Of a stretch of DNA of 64,000 bases, positions 33,796-44,481 are shown piece by piece. Within the stretch, counting starts at the first letter, position 1; every line of letters starts with the position of its first letter. Source of the stretch: Mycobacterium sp. 1465703.0 (lineage in GTDB: Bacteria > Actinomycetota > Actinomycetes > Mycobacteriales > Mycobacteriaceae); contig NZ_LZKU01000017.1 in NCBI RefSeq assembly GCF_001672975.1, positions 61,291-125,290 of the forward strand. The letters run 5' to 3'. Both the position numbers and the translations under genes were made by a program. The notes beneath the pieces are model-generated. The model made no database searches and was not told where the DNA came from. It worked only from the letters and a program-made list of their open reading frames with translations.

Positions 33796-35337
33796 TCAGG
33801 CGGCCGGCCGTTTCCCGGGCGCAGGAGGGCCGAACCAACGTTGCAACGCATCCCGCAACCGCTGTTCGTCCTCCCGCTCGTATGTGTCGGCCGCCCAGGC
33901 CACGTAGCCGTCCGGACGAACCAATAAGGAGGCGGGATGCCCACCAATGCCGGCCACTGCCACGTCGACTCGGTCTCGCCAGTCATGGGCGGTCAACGCC
34001 GAGTACCCGCCGGTCCGGTCGACCAGCAGCGGGCGGGCGCTGTGAAGTAGGTTGGCGACACGCCGCCCGCCTTCCAGCGCAAGTTCGGGCATGAATTGCC
34101 CGGCGAGTCGGTGATCGTCGCCGACGTCATAGCGGACATCGGAACCCGCCAGTACATGTGCGAGGTGCTCGGCGGCGTCCGGGATTTGCAGCAGTTCCGC
34201 GATCAGACTGCGTAGCGCGGTGGTGGGCCTTCCGGGCATGGTTAGCGCCAATTGCGAAAGTGAGTGCATCATCACGCGCTGGCCGACGGGGTGCCGCTCG
34301 CGGTGATACGTGTCAAGCAAACCCTCAGGGGCCCAACCATTCACCTCGGCGGCCAGCTTCCAACCCAAGTTCATGGCGTCCTGCAAACCGAGATTCAGAC
34401 CGGGGCCGCCGATCGGCGGATGCACATGTGCGGAATCACCCAACAGGAGCACGTTCCCTGCTCGATACCGGTCGGCTTGGCGGGTGTTCTGACCGTTGAG
34501 CCGGCGCAACACGTGCGGCCCGGGACCGCGAGGCAGGCCAAGTTGCACGTCGACGCCGATGATGCGGCGGACACTGTCGCGCACTTCCTGAATGGTCAAC
34601 GGCTCCGTTTCATTCACCGGCGTGTCGTCGAACTCCATGGTCGCAACGGTGCTCTGTCCGGGCGATCGTTCGACGTAGAAGATGACGCCGCCATCAAATC
34701 GGTTAATGCCAAACGGTATTCGTCCAAACCCGGGGACCTCCCAGCCCCAGTCTCGACGCAGGTCATCGGGTACATGGATGCTGGCGTGCCTGGCGTGCAT
34801 TGGCGTCGTCACACCCGGGAAGCCGATGCCCGCGCGTTTCCGGATCATGCTGCGCCCGCCGTCGGCGCCCACGAGATATCGGGCGACCAGACGATAGCTC
34901 CGTTCGGGGGTGGCTACGGTGAGCGCCACGCCTTCAACGTTGGGGTCCATGTCGGTGAGTTCGTGGCCCCAACGTATTTCGACACCGAGGTCGCGTGCAC
35001 GCTCGCAGAGCACCCGCACCAACTGCGGCTGGGCAATTGGCACCGCGTACATCGGATTGTCGGGGACGTCCACCAAGGAGAGCGCCATGCCGGCGAAGAC
35101 GTGGCTGGGCACCGGCCGCGGCGGGCCGGGATCGCCGGTGAGCGCCCGGTACAGCCCACGAATGTCGAGGGCGCGGATGACCTGCCCCACAAGTCCACTG
35201 GCCTTCTGCTCGTCAGTGGGTCCGGGAGCGCGCTCAAGGACGAGAGGACGAACCCCGGCCAGTGCCAGCTCGCAGGCCAGCATCAATCCGTTGGGTCCCG
35301 CGCCCACTAGGACGACGTCCACGCGGCTGTTACTCAA
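33796..35337 (-). CDS. FAD-dependent aromatic-type monooxygenase
   Basis: A 513-residue class A flavoprotein. Dinucleotide fold GAGPNGLMLACELALAG near the N-terminus, DG motif region YLVGADGGRSMIRK, and GD motif LLLGDSAHVHPPIGGPGLNLGLQDAMN are all intact. The TTG at 35337 is chosen because GAAAGG lies seven bases upstream; an open frame continues further but without support. Enzymes of this group hydroxylate aromatic or polyketide substrates using NAD(P)H. The lipid-modifying genes around it make an envelope-lipid or polyketide substrate possible. Confidence 0.8.
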   Translation of the reverse strand: MSNSRVDVVLVGAGPNGLMLACELALAGVRPLVLERAPGPTDEQKASGLVGQVIRALDIRGLYRALTGDPGPPRPVPSHVFAGMALSLVDVPDNPMYAVPIAQPQLVRVLCERARDLGVEIRWGHELTDMDPNVEGVALTVATPERSYRLVARYLVGADGGRSMIRKRAGIGFPGVTTPMHARHASIHVPDDLRRDWGWEVPGFGRIPFGINRFDGGVIFYVERSPGQSTVATMEFDDTPVNETEPLTIQEVRDSVRRIIGVDVQLGLPRGPGPHVLRRLNGQNTRQADRYRAGNVLLLGDSAHVHPPIGGPGLNLGLQDAMNLGWKLAAEVNGWAPEGLLDTYHRERHPVGQRVMMHSLSQLALTMPGRPTTALRSLIAELLQIPDAAEHLAHVLAGSDVRYDVGDDHRLAGQFMPELALEGGRRVANLLHSARPLLVDRTGGYSALTAHDWRDRVDVAVAGIGGHPASLLVRPDGYVAWAADTYEREDEQRLRDALQRWFGPPAPGKRPAA

Positions 35338-35525
35338 CGTTGGACCTTTCGGATCGCGCTGTGTCACCGTCCGTCGGCAGCTCGGCGGCGGTGATGGACC
35401 CGCGGACGTAGGCGAGCTGGTCGGCGCCGGTGGCGTTGGTGCTACAAGAACCTTCCGAGCCGACCGCACTGAGTGAAGGGCTCGGGCTGACGATGCTATG
35501 CCACATTTTGGGGTGATCCTCTCGG

Positions 35526-36398
35526 TCAGGCCTTAACGAAGGTGAATTGGGCGACCTCGGCGATGCCGCGGCGGAAGAAATCGGCACAGCCAGTCAGGTA
35601 GCGCTGATAGCGGTTGTAGACCTCTTCGGAGGTAAACGTGATCGCTTGGCTGCGGTGGTCGGCCAGATTGGCAGCCCAGGCGTCCAGCGTTCGCACATAA
35701 TGTGGGTTCATCAATTCGATGCCATCGAGCCAAAAGCCCGCCCTCCGGGAGAATTCGGCCATATCCTCTTGTGAGGGCAGTTCACCGCCGGGAAAGATCT
35801 CTTTCCGGATGAACTGCATGAACCGCAGGTCGGTGATGGTGATCGGGATACCGTTTTTGTGCCAGTAGCTGGGCGGGTGGGTGAAGATGGTCTCCAAGGC
35901 CATCCGACCACCCGACGGCAGGCTGCGGTAGGCCATGTCGAAGAACGCCGCATACCGGTGCTTACCGAACGCCTCGAAAGCTTCGATGCTGACGATGCGG
36001 TCGACGGGTTCGTCGAATTGTTCCCAGCCGCACAGCAATACACGGTGTGAGCGGTCGGTGACCAGTTCGTCCAGCAACTGCTTGGTGTAGGCGTGTTGGT
36101 TGCGGCTTAACGTCAATCCGATGACGTCGACGTCGTATCGTTGGATCGCTCGTTCCATCGTCGAGCCCCAGCCGCAGCCGATGTCGAGCAGGGTCATGCC
36201 CGGTTGCAGATCCAGACTTGCTAAGGCGAGGTCGATCTTGGCGATCTGCGCCTGCTCCAAGCTCATGTCGTCGCGCTCGAAGAACGCGCAACTGTAGGTC
36301 CGCGACGGATCGAGAAACGTGGCGAAGAAATCATTGGACAGGTCGTAGTGGGCTTGAACATCTTTGAAGTTGGGCTGTAGCCGCTTCGGTTTTGACAT
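35526..36398 (-). CDS. Mycolic-acid methyltransferase family (UmaA/CmaA-like)
   Basis: A 290-residue protein with the whole family pattern: FKDVQAHYDLSNDFFATFLDP, SCAFFERDDMSLEQAQIAKIDLAL, SAM motif LLDIGCGWGSTMERA, GLTLSRNQH, the active-site Glu in EAFEAFGKHRY, and EIFPGGELPSQEDM. The EAFEAF and RYAAFF segments are closest to UmaA as I recall it. It should methylate or cyclopropanate a double bond on a mycolate or related acyl chain. It lies downstream of the cutinase gene and upstream of the monooxygenase, all on the minus strand. Confidence 0.85.
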   Translation of the reverse strand: MSKPKRLQPNFKDVQAHYDLSNDFFATFLDPSRTYSCAFFERDDMSLEQAQIAKIDLALASLDLQPGMTLLDIGCGWGSTMERAIQRYDVDVIGLTLSRNQHAYTKQLLDELVTDRSHRVLLCGWEQFDEPVDRIVSIEAFEAFGKHRYAAFFDMAYRSLPSGGRMALETIFTHPPSYWHKNGIPITITDLRFMQFIRKEIFPGGELPSQEDMAEFSRRAGFWLDGIELMNPHYVRTLDAWAANLADHRSQAITFTSEEVYNRYQRYLTGCADFFRRGIAEVAQFTFVKA

Positions 36399-36504
36399 GT
36401 GTTCCCTCCAGAATCAGTCGTGATTAATCTGCAGGCACCGACCGCCGATCGCTCAGCGCCGCAATATGATTGAGCCGATGGGCGGTGCATCGACGTCGAT
36501 ATAT

Positions 36505-37221
36505 TTAGGTTCCGAAGCCTCCATCCGAACGCCCGACCGCCGCAGTATTCGACGGAGTTGTGTCAAGGTGGCTGGCCGCGAAAACTGCCCCCTGATGGAT
36601 CATCGGCGCGTCTGCGGCGTTGCTGTTGTGCGTGGCGAAATTCAGCCCGTCCGAACACACCGGGTCATCGGCGGCGCACACCGTGAGGGTCTTGGACTGA
36701 TACAGGGGGCCGATCACGACGGGCGGCTCGCCGAGGACATTCATCGCGCGCACATTGGGCATGCCAAACAGCACAACCGACGAGACGTGGTTGGCGATTG
36801 CGGGGTCCAGCGGTTTAGGCACGGTGGACGGATCGACGCCATCAGGAACGGTGGCCGACGTGATGAATCCGATGATCGCTGCGCCCTGACAATATCCTGC
36901 GAGCACCATCGCGGTCTTCGGGCAGGCGTGCGCCATGGACACCACATGGGCACCGGCGTCGCGTACCCCGTCAATGCCGGTGTTCCATTGGTCGCTGGCG
37001 GGATAGTTCACTGGATACACATCCAAGGACCGTTGCCCGACACCTGAGTGAAGGTTGTCGATGAATGCCTGTCCGGTCGGGCCAACTCCGGCCGGCTCAC
37101 CGGTACCGCGGGCGAAGATTACGTGGATGTATGGACAGGGGTCGGCCGACGCGGATTCGACGAACACGCGAGAAAGCGCGCACGCGACGAGTACAGCCGC
37201 AGCACTAACAAACGTGACCAT
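36505..37221 (-). CDS. Secreted cutinase-like protein with Cys in the nucleophile position
   Basis: A 238-residue protein with a signal peptide from the ATG at 37221 (MVTFVSAAAVLVACALSR, cleavage near SASA-DPCP). The cutinase fold is clear: HVIFARGTGEPAGVG, VYPVNYPAS, VLFGMP, and DDPVCSDG with the catalytic Asp. The nucleophile motif GYSQGA reads GYCQGA (Cys111, codon TGT). The likely triad is therefore Cys-Asp186-His198. It may be a weak thiol esterase or inactive. An upstream in-frame start at 37311 would add 30 residues before the signal sequence. Confidence 0.8.
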   Translation of the reverse strand: MVTFVSAAAVLVACALSRVFVESASADPCPYIHVIFARGTGEPAGVGPTGQAFIDNLHSGVGQRSLDVYPVNYPASDQWNTGIDGVRDAGAHVVSMAHACPKTAMVLAGYCQGAAIIGFITSATVPDGVDPSTVPKPLDPAIANHVSSVVLFGMPNVRAMNVLGEPPVVIGPLYQSKTLTVCAADDPVCSDGLNFATHNSNAADAPMIHQGAVFAASHLDTTPSNTAAVGRSDGGFGT

Positions 37222-37363
37222 GGCATCCCTCACGTGGGCTTCGGCACCGTTGTTGACGGCGGCTGAACCAGCAGGCTTGCGGAGAGCTTTGTGCGTGATA
37301 GGGGCTGTCACTTGTGCTCCTAGTCCGAAATAAGTTGTTTAGCAACGCCTGTGATCGGCGCCC

Positions 37364-38776
37364 TCACCCCCGCAGCCGCATAGCGCCGGAAGAACCGGTA
37401 CGCCAGCACAACGGTCCACAAGCTAGCGGTGAGGCCCCTAAAATCCGGGCAGGTGGTAGGTCGGAGGGGTAGCTGTCGAAGCGGCCGTCCGGGTCGTATT
37501 TGGCCCGCAAGTGCTCCAGGCGCGCCGCGCTGTCGGGGTCCAGGACGGCCACCGGGTGCTCAATTAGGTTGGAGTCCCCCACGTATCCGCCGCCGATGGA
37601 GTAGCGGTCGATTCGCGCCATGGCGTCGTTGTGCCATGCGAGCATGTCCTGGTCCTGGGCGCTGTCTTTGTAGCCGGCGTAGACCTGCAGACAGGTTTTC
37701 CCTTGCAAGCTGAAGGAGGCGTTCGGGTGTTGCACCTGGGTGAAGGTCGGCATCAGCCACAGGGTGGAGTGTGCGGTGGGGAGGGTATCGACCACGGTGT
37801 TCGCCACGTCCCACAGGCCGGGCGCCTCGGTGTCGTTGATCCAGACGTTGTCGGACAGGTAACGCAGGCCCTCCGGGTACATCTGGCCGACGAGGTCGGG
37901 AAGCTGTTCGAGCGAAATGGGTTGGGCGGTCTGGTGAACGAGTGCACCGTCCAAGTTCGGCGCTGTCTCTAGCGGGGCCAATTTCTCTGCTGCGCCGTCG
38001 AGGGTGTCGGCCAAGGCGTTGCCCATAACCATCACCACGGTCTCATGATGACCGAAGGAGGGGGCGGCACCGGCGATGATCATCCCCGGACGTGGCGCTT
38101 GCAGATACCAGTGCACCAGATCGTCGAAAGCCTCCCGCGGATGGAGCTGAAGGGATACCGCCGCGACGCCGGGGAAGGGCCGTAAATCGAGGTATAAGCG
38201 GGTGACCACCCCGAAGAAGCCGGGTCCGCTGCCGCGTGCGGCCCACATGATGTCGCGGTGGCGCTCGTCGGTGACGTGCAACACCTCGCCGTCGGCGTTG
38301 ACCATGTCAAAAGCGCGCATGCTGTACGCAGCCATCCCCACCTCGGGGGAGTTCACCCCGGATCCACCGCCGAGGATGTATCCGGTGAGCCCGACGGTCG
38401 GGCAACTTCCGACGGGAAAGTACAGCCCGTGCGGGGTGAGCGCCTGCACCAAGTCACACACGCGTACGCCTGGCTCGATGGTGGCCGTGCGCCCCTGCGG
38501 ATTGACGCCGATGGCCTTGAGTTGGGACAGATCCAGCAGCAGCCCGCCATCGCGCACGGCATTGCCCACCCAGTTGTGTCCACCGGAGCGCACTCCGATC
38601 GACATCCCTTCCTCGCGGGCCAACCCGACGGCCCGAGGGATGTCGCGGTGGCTGCCGGCTGTCACGATAATGGCCGGGAAGCGGTGGGGCTTGATCGCGT
38701 TCCAGACAGCACCGCAACGGGCCGCCTCGTAGCCGTCATCGCCGGGCCGGTACACCGACCCATCAAAGACAGTCAT
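37364..38776 (-). CDS. Berberine-bridge-type FAD oxidase
   Basis: A 470-residue protein with an FAD_binding_4 domain and BBE C-terminus. His67 in RSGGHNWVG and Cys125 in VGSCPTVGLTGYILGGG are the two residues that attach FAD bicovalently in this family. The C-terminal YDPDGRFDSYP is the BBE signature in modified form. Such enzymes oxidize sugars, alcohols or alkaloid- and polyketide-like substrates with oxygen. No signal peptide is visible. The start overlaps a 43-residue ORF (ATGA), at the end of the mmpS-mmpL-tetR string. Confidence 0.85.
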   Translation of the reverse strand: MTVFDGSVYRPGDDGYEAARCGAVWNAIKPHRFPAIIVTAGSHRDIPRAVGLAREEGMSIGVRSGGHNWVGNAVRDGGLLLDLSQLKAIGVNPQGRTATIEPGVRVCDLVQALTPHGLYFPVGSCPTVGLTGYILGGGSGVNSPEVGMAAYSMRAFDMVNADGEVLHVTDERHRDIMWAARGSGPGFFGVVTRLYLDLRPFPGVAAVSLQLHPREAFDDLVHWYLQAPRPGMIIAGAAPSFGHHETVVMVMGNALADTLDGAAEKLAPLETAPNLDGALVHQTAQPISLEQLPDLVGQMYPEGLRYLSDNVWINDTEAPGLWDVANTVVDTLPTAHSTLWLMPTFTQVQHPNASFSLQGKTCLQVYAGYKDSAQDQDMLAWHNDAMARIDRYSIGGGYVGDSNLIEHPVAVLDPDSAARLEHLRAKYDPDGRFDSYPSDLPPARILGASPLACGPLCWRTGSSGAMRLRG

Positions 38777-38904
38777 CGGGCTACTCGCTTCACTGTCGTC
38801 TTCCAGTCTTCAAATCCAGCTCCGGGCGCATCTGTCACCGCGCCGGTATGTTTCAGCGCCGCAATGCCTTTGACCCTCGTTGTTCGCAGTGCTCTGGTGG
38901 TCAT
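38773..38904 (-). CDS. 43-residue peptide between tetR and the BBE oxidase
   Basis: The ORF begins in an ATGA overlap with the tetR stop and ends in an ATGA overlap with the BBE oxidase start. That double coupling argues that it is translated. The sequence is basic at the start (MTTRALRTTRVKGIAALKHTG) and contains DAPGAGFEDWKTT. It is not a recognised family. It could be a structural small protein, a translation-coupling leader or a substrate peptide for the oxidase; none is shown. Confidence 0.55.
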   Translation of the reverse strand: MTTRALRTTRVKGIAALKHTGAVTDAPGAGFEDWKTTVKRVAR

Positions 38905-39590
38905 GGACGCCCTTCCTGTTGTGTGGTGAATCCGGTGTCCTGGCGTTGATGCCCGGGCGGTGCGGTCTGGGGGGCTTGGGTACCCGCCTCGTTGGTCGTG
39001 TCGATGTCGCCGGGGCTTCCGATCATGGCGTCGATGAATTGCTCGATGTCGGCAGGGGTGGGCGCGGTCTGGGTGAGCAGGACGTGCTGGACGATCAACG
39101 CCGTCCCGGTCCGTGGGGCCAAAGGCCTCACCGCGGCGGGGTCGATCTCTTGGGCACAGATGCCCGCGAGGATGATGCTCTCGAAGGCGATTATGCTGCG
39201 CTCCAAGATCACGTCGGCATAGATCGCCCGGATCTTGGTGTCGCGGAAAAGCCCTGACATGACGACCAACTCGGGGTACGCGGTGTGGCCGGTGAGGATT
39301 CCGGCCAGCGCGCTCAGGGCCGAGAACAGGTCCTGGCGTGCTGTGCCGTGGCGCTGAGCGGTCGGCACCGGCGGGCACTGGGCCCGCAAAGCGGCCACAA
39401 TCAGTTCCCGCTTGCGTGACCAGCGGCGATATATCGATCCCTTGCTGCAGCGCGCCCGGGCCGCGACGTTTTCGATCGTGAATCTGTCGTAGCCGGTGGT
39501 TTTCAGTTCGGTAAGAACCGCGTCGAATAGAACTCTTTCGAGTTCGTCGCCTCGACGACGAGTCGTCAGCGTTGATCGTTGGTGAACCAT
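38901..39590 (-). CDS. TetR-family regulator of the mmpS-mmpL region
   Basis: A 229-residue protein. The HTH is clear at about 20-60 (YDRFTIENVAARARCSKGSIYRRW). The long effector domain is unrelated to those of the other TetR proteins here and has a hydrophilic C-terminal tail (TQAPQTAPPGHQRQD). It lies directly downstream of mmpL on the same strand and may control the transporter operon, as TetR-type genes do at other mmpL loci. Confidence 0.8.
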   Translation of the reverse strand: MVHQRSTLTTRRRGDELERVLFDAVLTELKTTGYDRFTIENVAARARCSKGSIYRRWSRKRELIVAALRAQCPPVPTAQRHGTARQDLFSALSALAGILTGHTAYPELVVMSGLFRDTKIRAIYADVILERSIIAFESIILAGICAQEIDPAAVRPLAPRTGTALIVQHVLLTQTAPTPADIEQFIDAMIGSPGDIDTTNEAGTQAPQTAPPGHQRQDTGFTTQQEGRP

Positions 39591-39654
39591 TTACTGGCGG
39601 GTCCTTGCTGAGGTGTATGGCCGGTGGGGGAGCACCGGCGCGGCGGGCAAACGC

Positions 39655-42555
39655 TCATACCGGTTGCATCTCCGTGGATTGCTGGTGTTTGGGTTGTGGC
39701 CATGGTTGGGGAAGGGGGCGGGGCCGCACTCGGCGCGGCCACCAGAACCACTTGCCCAGCAGGGCTGCCAGGGAGGGCGTCATCAGCGAGCGCACGATCA
39801 GGGTGTCGAAGAGCAGGCCGAGGCCGATGGTGGTCCCGACTTGTCCGATCACGATGAGTTTGCTTATGGCCATGGACATCATGGTGAAGGCGAAGACCAG
39901 GCCGGCGGAGGTGACCACGGAACCGGTGCCGACCATGGCGCGGATGATGCCGGTGTTGAGTCCGGCGTGGATTTCCTCTTTCATCCGCGAGACCAGTAGC
40001 AAGTTGTAGTCCGATCCCACGGCCAACAGGATGATGACCGTCATCGGCAGCACCATCCAGTGCAGGGGAATGTCGATGATGTGTTGCCACAGCAGCACTG
40101 AGAGCCCGAAGGAGGCGGACAGGCTCAACACCACGGTTCCCACGATGACCGCCGCGGCAGCCACGGCCCGGGTCAGGGTCACCATGATGATGAAGATCAA
40201 GATCAGTGCGGCGACCGCGACGATGAGCAGGTCGTAGTTGGCGCCCTTCTGCATGTCGGTGTACATGGCCGCACTTCCACCGAGGTAGATCCTCGATCCC
40301 TCCAATGGTGTTCCTTTGATCGCGTCTGCTGCCGCGACTTTGAGCGGCGCGGTGCGCGACGTGCCTTCCTCTGTTAGCGGGTCACCTTGGTGAATGATGG
40401 TGAACCGCACGGCATGGCCATCGGGGGACAAGAACAGCTTCACGCCGCGTTTGAAATCGGCGTTGTCGAACGCTTCGGGCGGCAGGTAGAAGGAGTCGTC
40501 GTTTTTGGCCTCGTCGAACGCCTGGCCCATGGCTGTGGCGTTGTCCTGCAACGCCATGGTTTGGTCTTGCTGGGCTTTTTGGGCTTGATACTGGTTGAGC
40601 ATCATCTGTTTCTGGCTTTTCATCGAGTCGATCATGGGTCTCATCAGGGCCACCATCTGCGGCATTAACGCGTCCATGCGGTCTAAGTCGGGAACCAGGT
40701 CGGAGAGGTCGTCGGACATGGTGCTGATGCCGTCTAGGGCGTCGAACACCGAACGCAGCGACCAGCACACCGGGATATCGAAGCAATGTTTTTCCCAGTA
40801 GAAGTAGCTGCGCATCGGGCGCCAGACATCTTCGAAATCGGCCATGTGATCGCGTAAGTCCTGCACGTCCCCGCTGGTCTTCTTCATCTTGGTCGCCATG
40901 TTGTGGGTGACGCCGGCCAGTTGCTGGGTGATGGCCTGCATCTTCTCCATCGAGTCGATGTTGACCTGCATGTCGTCGGCCTGTTTGAGGGTGTTCTTCA
41001 GGACGGTCTGTTGATAGTCGTTGTTCATCACCTGGCCGGTGCTGTTCATGCTGATGTTGTAGGGGATCGAGGTGTGTTGGATCGGGCGTCCCTCGGGCCG
41101 CGTAATGGTTTGCACCTGGGCGATACCGTGCACCCGCACAAGGGCTTTGGCGATCTTGTCGATCACCAGGAAACTGGCGGGGTTGCGCAGATCGTGATCG
41201 GCTTCGACCATCAACAGATCGGGATTCATCTTCGCTTGGGAGAAGTGGCGATCCGCGGCCGCATAGCCGACGTTCGCCGCGACGTTAGCGGGTAGATAGA
41301 TGCGGTCGTTGTAGCTGGTGTGGTAGCCGGGCAGCGTCAGCAAGCCGACCAGCGCGACCAGAATGGCGCAGATCAAGATGGCGCCGGGCCAGCGCACCGT
41401 CGCCGCACCGATACGTCGCCATCCCCGTGGCTGGGCCATGTGTTTGGGATCGAGGACCCCGCCAAAGCGACTGGCCACCGCGATCAGTGCCGGCCCGAGT
41501 GTCAAAGCCGCAGCGACCACGATCGTCATGCCGATCGCCAAAGGTATTCCCATGGTCTGGAAGTACGGCAGACGGGTGAAGCGCAAGCAGAAGGCCGCCC
41601 CCGCAATAGTCATTCCCGAAGCCAGCACGACATGCGCTGTGCCGTGAAACATGCTGTAATAAGCGGCTTCTCGGTCCTCTCCCAGCCGACGCGCTTCTTG
41701 GTAGCGGCCGATCAGGAAGATGGCGTAGTCGGTGGCCGCGGCGATCGCCAGCGTCACTACCAGATTGGTCGCAAACGTCGTCAGGCCGAAAACCTTGAAA
41801 TAGCCAAGGAAGGCCACCAATCCCCGCGCGCCAGCCAATTCCAGTACCACCATCACCAGCACGATGCCCACCGTGAGCACCGATCGGTAGACCAGCAGCA
41901 GCATCGTGATGATGACGGCAAAGGTGAGCAGCGTGATCACCTGCATGCTCTTGTCGCCGGTCTCATTTTGATCGGCGCTCGTGGCCGCAGGACCGGTCAC
42001 GTAGGCCTTGACGCCCGCCGGTGCGGGCACGCTGGCGATGACATGGCGCACCGTCTCCACCGACTCGTTGGCCAGTGCTTCTCCCTGATCTCCGGCGATG
42101 TAGACCTGGACGTAGGCGGCTTTGCCGTCGACGCTTTGTGCCGCAGCAGCGGTGAACGAATCTCCCCAGAAATCCTGCACATGCTGGATATGCTTCGGGT
42201 CGGCCCGCAACTCGCGCACCACCCGGTCATAGAACTGGTGGGCGTCGGCACCAAGCGGTTTGTCGCCTTCGAGCACGATCATCACCGAGCTGCTCGTGTC
42301 GTACTCGTGAAACACCTTGCCCACCCGCTTGGTGGCAATCATCGACGGCGCATCATTGGGACTCATCGACACCGCGCGGGTCTTGCCGACAACTTCCAGT
42401 TGGGGCACAACGGTATTGAGAACCACGACCACGGCGACCCAGGCAAGGATGATCGGCACCGCCAGCACCCGAATCGTGCGCGGTATCCCAGGGCGCGACG
42501 CGTGGCGGGTTACCGGGATGGGCTCGGTCTGGGTGTGGTCCATCGGTGCGCTCAT
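39655..42555 (-). CDS. mmpL: MmpL-family RND lipid transporter
   Basis: A 966-residue protein, normal for MmpL4/5-type members. An N-terminal helix and large periplasmic loop are followed by transmembrane groups. Proton-relay Asp-Tyr pairs occur in both halves: [12 protein letters not shown] and [12 protein letters not shown]. The second periplasmic loop contains a long helical region ([20 protein letters not shown] to [18 protein letters not shown]) like the extended coiled coil of MmpL4/5. It should export a lipid or siderophore with the MmpS partner encoded upstream. The ATG overlaps mmpS by four bases. The specific substrate cannot be read off. Confidence 0.92.
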   Translation of the reverse strand: MSAPMDHTQTEPIPVTRHASRPGIPRTIRVLAVPIILAWVAVVVVLNTVVPQLEVVGKTRAVSMSPNDAPSMIATKRVGKVFHEYDTSSSVMIVLEGDKPLGADAHQFYDRVVRELRADPKHIQHVQDFWGDSFTAAAAQSVDGKAAYVQVYIAGDQGEALANESVETVRHVIASVPAPAGVKAYVTGPAATSADQNETGDKSMQVITLLTFAVIITMLLLVYRSVLTVGIVLVMVVLELAGARGLVAFLGYFKVFGLTTFATNLVVTLAIAAATDYAIFLIGRYQEARRLGEDREAAYYSMFHGTAHVVLASGMTIAGAAFCLRFTRLPYFQTMGIPLAIGMTIVVAAALTLGPALIAVASRFGGVLDPKHMAQPRGWRRIGAATVRWPGAILICAILVALVGLLTLPGYHTSYNDRIYLPANVAANVGYAAADRHFSQAKMNPDLLMVEADHDLRNPASFLVIDKIAKALVRVHGIAQVQTITRPEGRPIQHTSIPYNISMNSTGQVMNNDYQQTVLKNTLKQADDMQVNIDSMEKMQAITQQLAGVTHNMATKMKKTSGDVQDLRDHMADFEDVWRPMRSYFYWEKHCFDIPVCWSLRSVFDALDGISTMSDDLSDLVPDLDRMDALMPQMVALMRPMIDSMKSQKQMMLNQYQAQKAQQDQTMALQDNATAMGQAFDEAKNDDSFYLPPEAFDNADFKRGVKLFLSPDGHAVRFTIIHQGDPLTEEGTSRTAPLKVAAADAIKGTPLEGSRIYLGGSAAMYTDMQKGANYDLLIVAVAALILIFIIMVTLTRAVAAAAVIVGTVVLSLSASFGLSVLLWQHIIDIPLHWMVLPMTVIILLAVGSDYNLLLVSRMKEEIHAGLNTGIIRAMVGTGSVVTSAGLVFAFTMMSMAISKLIVIGQVGTTIGLGLLFDTLIVRSLMTPSLAALLGKWFWWPRRVRPRPLPQPWPQPKHQQSTEMQPV

Positions 42556-42986
42556 GCTGACTTCACCAAGCAGAAGGTCATGGCATTCGCGCCGGTAACC
42601 GATCGTTCGTCCTTGATCGCGCGATCAACGGTGATCCGGCAAGTAATGGAGTCACCGTCGCCCTGGGCAAGCAGATTCGGTGTTGCCGCCGGTGCGGTGG
42701 TCTGCAGCGTCAATGACCACGGCAATGCCACATCCGGGGCGCGCTGCGGCTTCCCGTCGAGGTCGAGGTAATTGACGACCGCCGTGGCGGCAGGGCCGAA
42801 CACCTCGTAGGTGACGACCTTGGGATTGAAGTCCGCTGCGCTGTCAGAACTGTTGGGCGCCACTAAAATAGCGTTAGACCCGAAAACTCCACGCAACTTG
42901 ATCACAGCAACGCCACCGACGGCGACAGCCGCCACGATCAGCAGCGGAAGCCACACCCGCCGCGCCAGTCTGACCACCCCGGTCAC
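42552..42986 (-). CDS. mmpS: MmpS-family accessory protein
   Basis: A 144-residue protein with one N-terminal transmembrane helix (about 11-31, [19 protein letters not shown]) and the MmpS beta domain ([43 protein letters not shown]) ending in two-Cys spacing CRI...CLV. MmpS proteins support MmpL export in the periplasm. Overlap with mmpL fixes them as one operon. Confidence 0.92.
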   Translation of the reverse strand: MTGVVRLARRVWLPLLIVAAVAVGGVAVIKLRGVFGSNAILVAPNSSDSAADFNPKVVTYEVFGPAATAVVNYLDLDGKPQRAPDVALPWSLTLQTTAPAATPNLLAQGDGDSITCRITVDRAIKDERSVTGANAMTFCLVKSA

Positions 42987-43569
42987 CCCCGGCGCCTTTC
43001 ACCGGCAGCGGATACAGCGTGCGAGCATCCCCTTGAGCCAAGCTGTGGGAGTTTCGTTGTCGCGAAAGGGTGTAATCGGCTCGCGTGCGCGCCGACATTG
43101 GAAAAGGCAGTCAACAGTGGACCTTTCAGCGGCAGTCGGCCGCCCCGGGCGGGTGGTCGACGACGGTGTGGGGAAGCAATGAGTAACCTAGCGGTATAAG
43201 TGGATGGTGTCAATCCGGTTTCGTTTTCGGTGAGGTACGCCATCCGCCAGAGCTGCGAGGTCGACGAATTTGCGTGTCGTCGCCTAGGTCGATCGGGATG
43301 CGAGACACTTTGGCCGCCCGGGCCCTCGCGTGCGGGATAGCAAACGAAGGTGATGCACCCGCAGGTATGCGGCAGGAAATTGCTCTTTGGCGGCTTGCCT
43401 ACTGGTCGGGAACGGAAAACATTAGTGCCCTCAAAATGGTCACCAAGCGGTGCTAACCGCCGCCCGCTGAGTTCTCAGTAAAAGGCAGCCGGGCAACCAA
43501 TTCTGTTGAACAGCAACGTCTGTGCTTCGGGCACTGAGGCATCGCCGTGCTGTGGCACTCGTTTGCGGG
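42987..43569. other. Intergenic region upstream of mmpS
   Basis: No convincing gene was seen. The region lies between mmpS and the convergent end of a tetR gene and should contain the mmpS promoter; no clear operator was identified. Confidence 0.4.
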
Positions 43570-44235
43570 TCAGCCAGATGTTGCGGGATACCAGGTGCGC
43601 ATCGCGGCGTCGAGCTGTTCGTCGTCAAGCGCAGCGATCGCGAAGGGTCGTTGTCCTCTGCGGGGGCGCATTCCGTCGAGGAAAATCGCTACATAGCGAC
43701 GCCACAGCTGTGGTTCGACATGGCCCGCGTACTCGCTGACCGTACCCGCCAATAAGGCCAGGAAAGGCATGTCGGTCGGCGAGATGTCCGGGCGCAGATA
43801 GCCGTCGTCTTTGGCCCGCTCCACGAGTTTGGAGATTACCGGGGTCAACCTCAAGCGCGAAGCCTCAACCCGATCTCCACCATAAGCCTTGCTAAACACA
43901 GCTTCCCGTAATCCCCGGTCGGTCGCGGTCAGCTCGCAGAACTGTTCAACAAAATCGACAAAGCTGCGCCAGGAATTTTTCGCTTGCAGCGCTGACTCGG
44001 CTAGTGCGGTGGCCTCATCGATGCCATCTTCGAAGATCGCCTCGACCAGTGCTTCCTTCGTGGGGAATCGTCGATAAACGGTGCCCACACCCACACCGGC
44101 GTGGTGGGCGACGTCATTGAGAGTAGCCTCGAGTCCTTTCGAGGCAAACAGATCTCGGGCAGCCTCAACCACCCGCTGCCGATTGCGCTCAGCGTCCTTA
44201 CGTAGCGGGCGACGCGGCCCACACCCCGACGACAC
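43570..44235 (-). CDS. TetR-family regulator
   Basis: A 221-residue protein. The GTG at 44235 is chosen: TACACT lies seven bases upstream, giving a leaderless-type start, and the family sequence begins soon after (PLRKDAERNRQRVVEAARDLFASKG). The HTH is ATLNDVAHHAGVGVGTVYRRF. The C-terminal domain resembles that of the divergent regulator at 44482. An open frame extends to 44325 without ribosome-site support. Confidence 0.8.
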   Translation of the reverse strand: MSSGCGPRRPLRKDAERNRQRVVEAARDLFASKGLEATLNDVAHHAGVGVGTVYRRFPTKEALVEAIFEDGIDEATALAESALQAKNSWRSFVDFVEQFCELTATDRGLREAVFSKAYGGDRVEASRLRLTPVISKLVERAKDDGYLRPDISPTDMPFLALLAGTVSEYAGHVEPQLWRRYVAIFLDGMRPRRGQRPFAIAALDDEQLDAAMRTWYPATSG

Positions 44236-44481
44236 GCCGTTCAGTGTAGTCCGCGGCGCACTCCATCGAAACGGATACGAAAGATCCGGCGGCGGAGAGA
44301 CGTCCTCCTGCCCAGCCCCAGCCACTCGATGAGCCGAAATCTCTCGCGCCGCGTCGGTGTCCGATTGAACTCCCCAGCGCGAATATGGCGGTGTCGGCGA
44401 ATTGGAATAGCGCCGTCCGCTTCAGTGGCGTATGGTCATGGACGAAACGGATTAGAACTATCCATTTAGGAGTTTCCGCTT

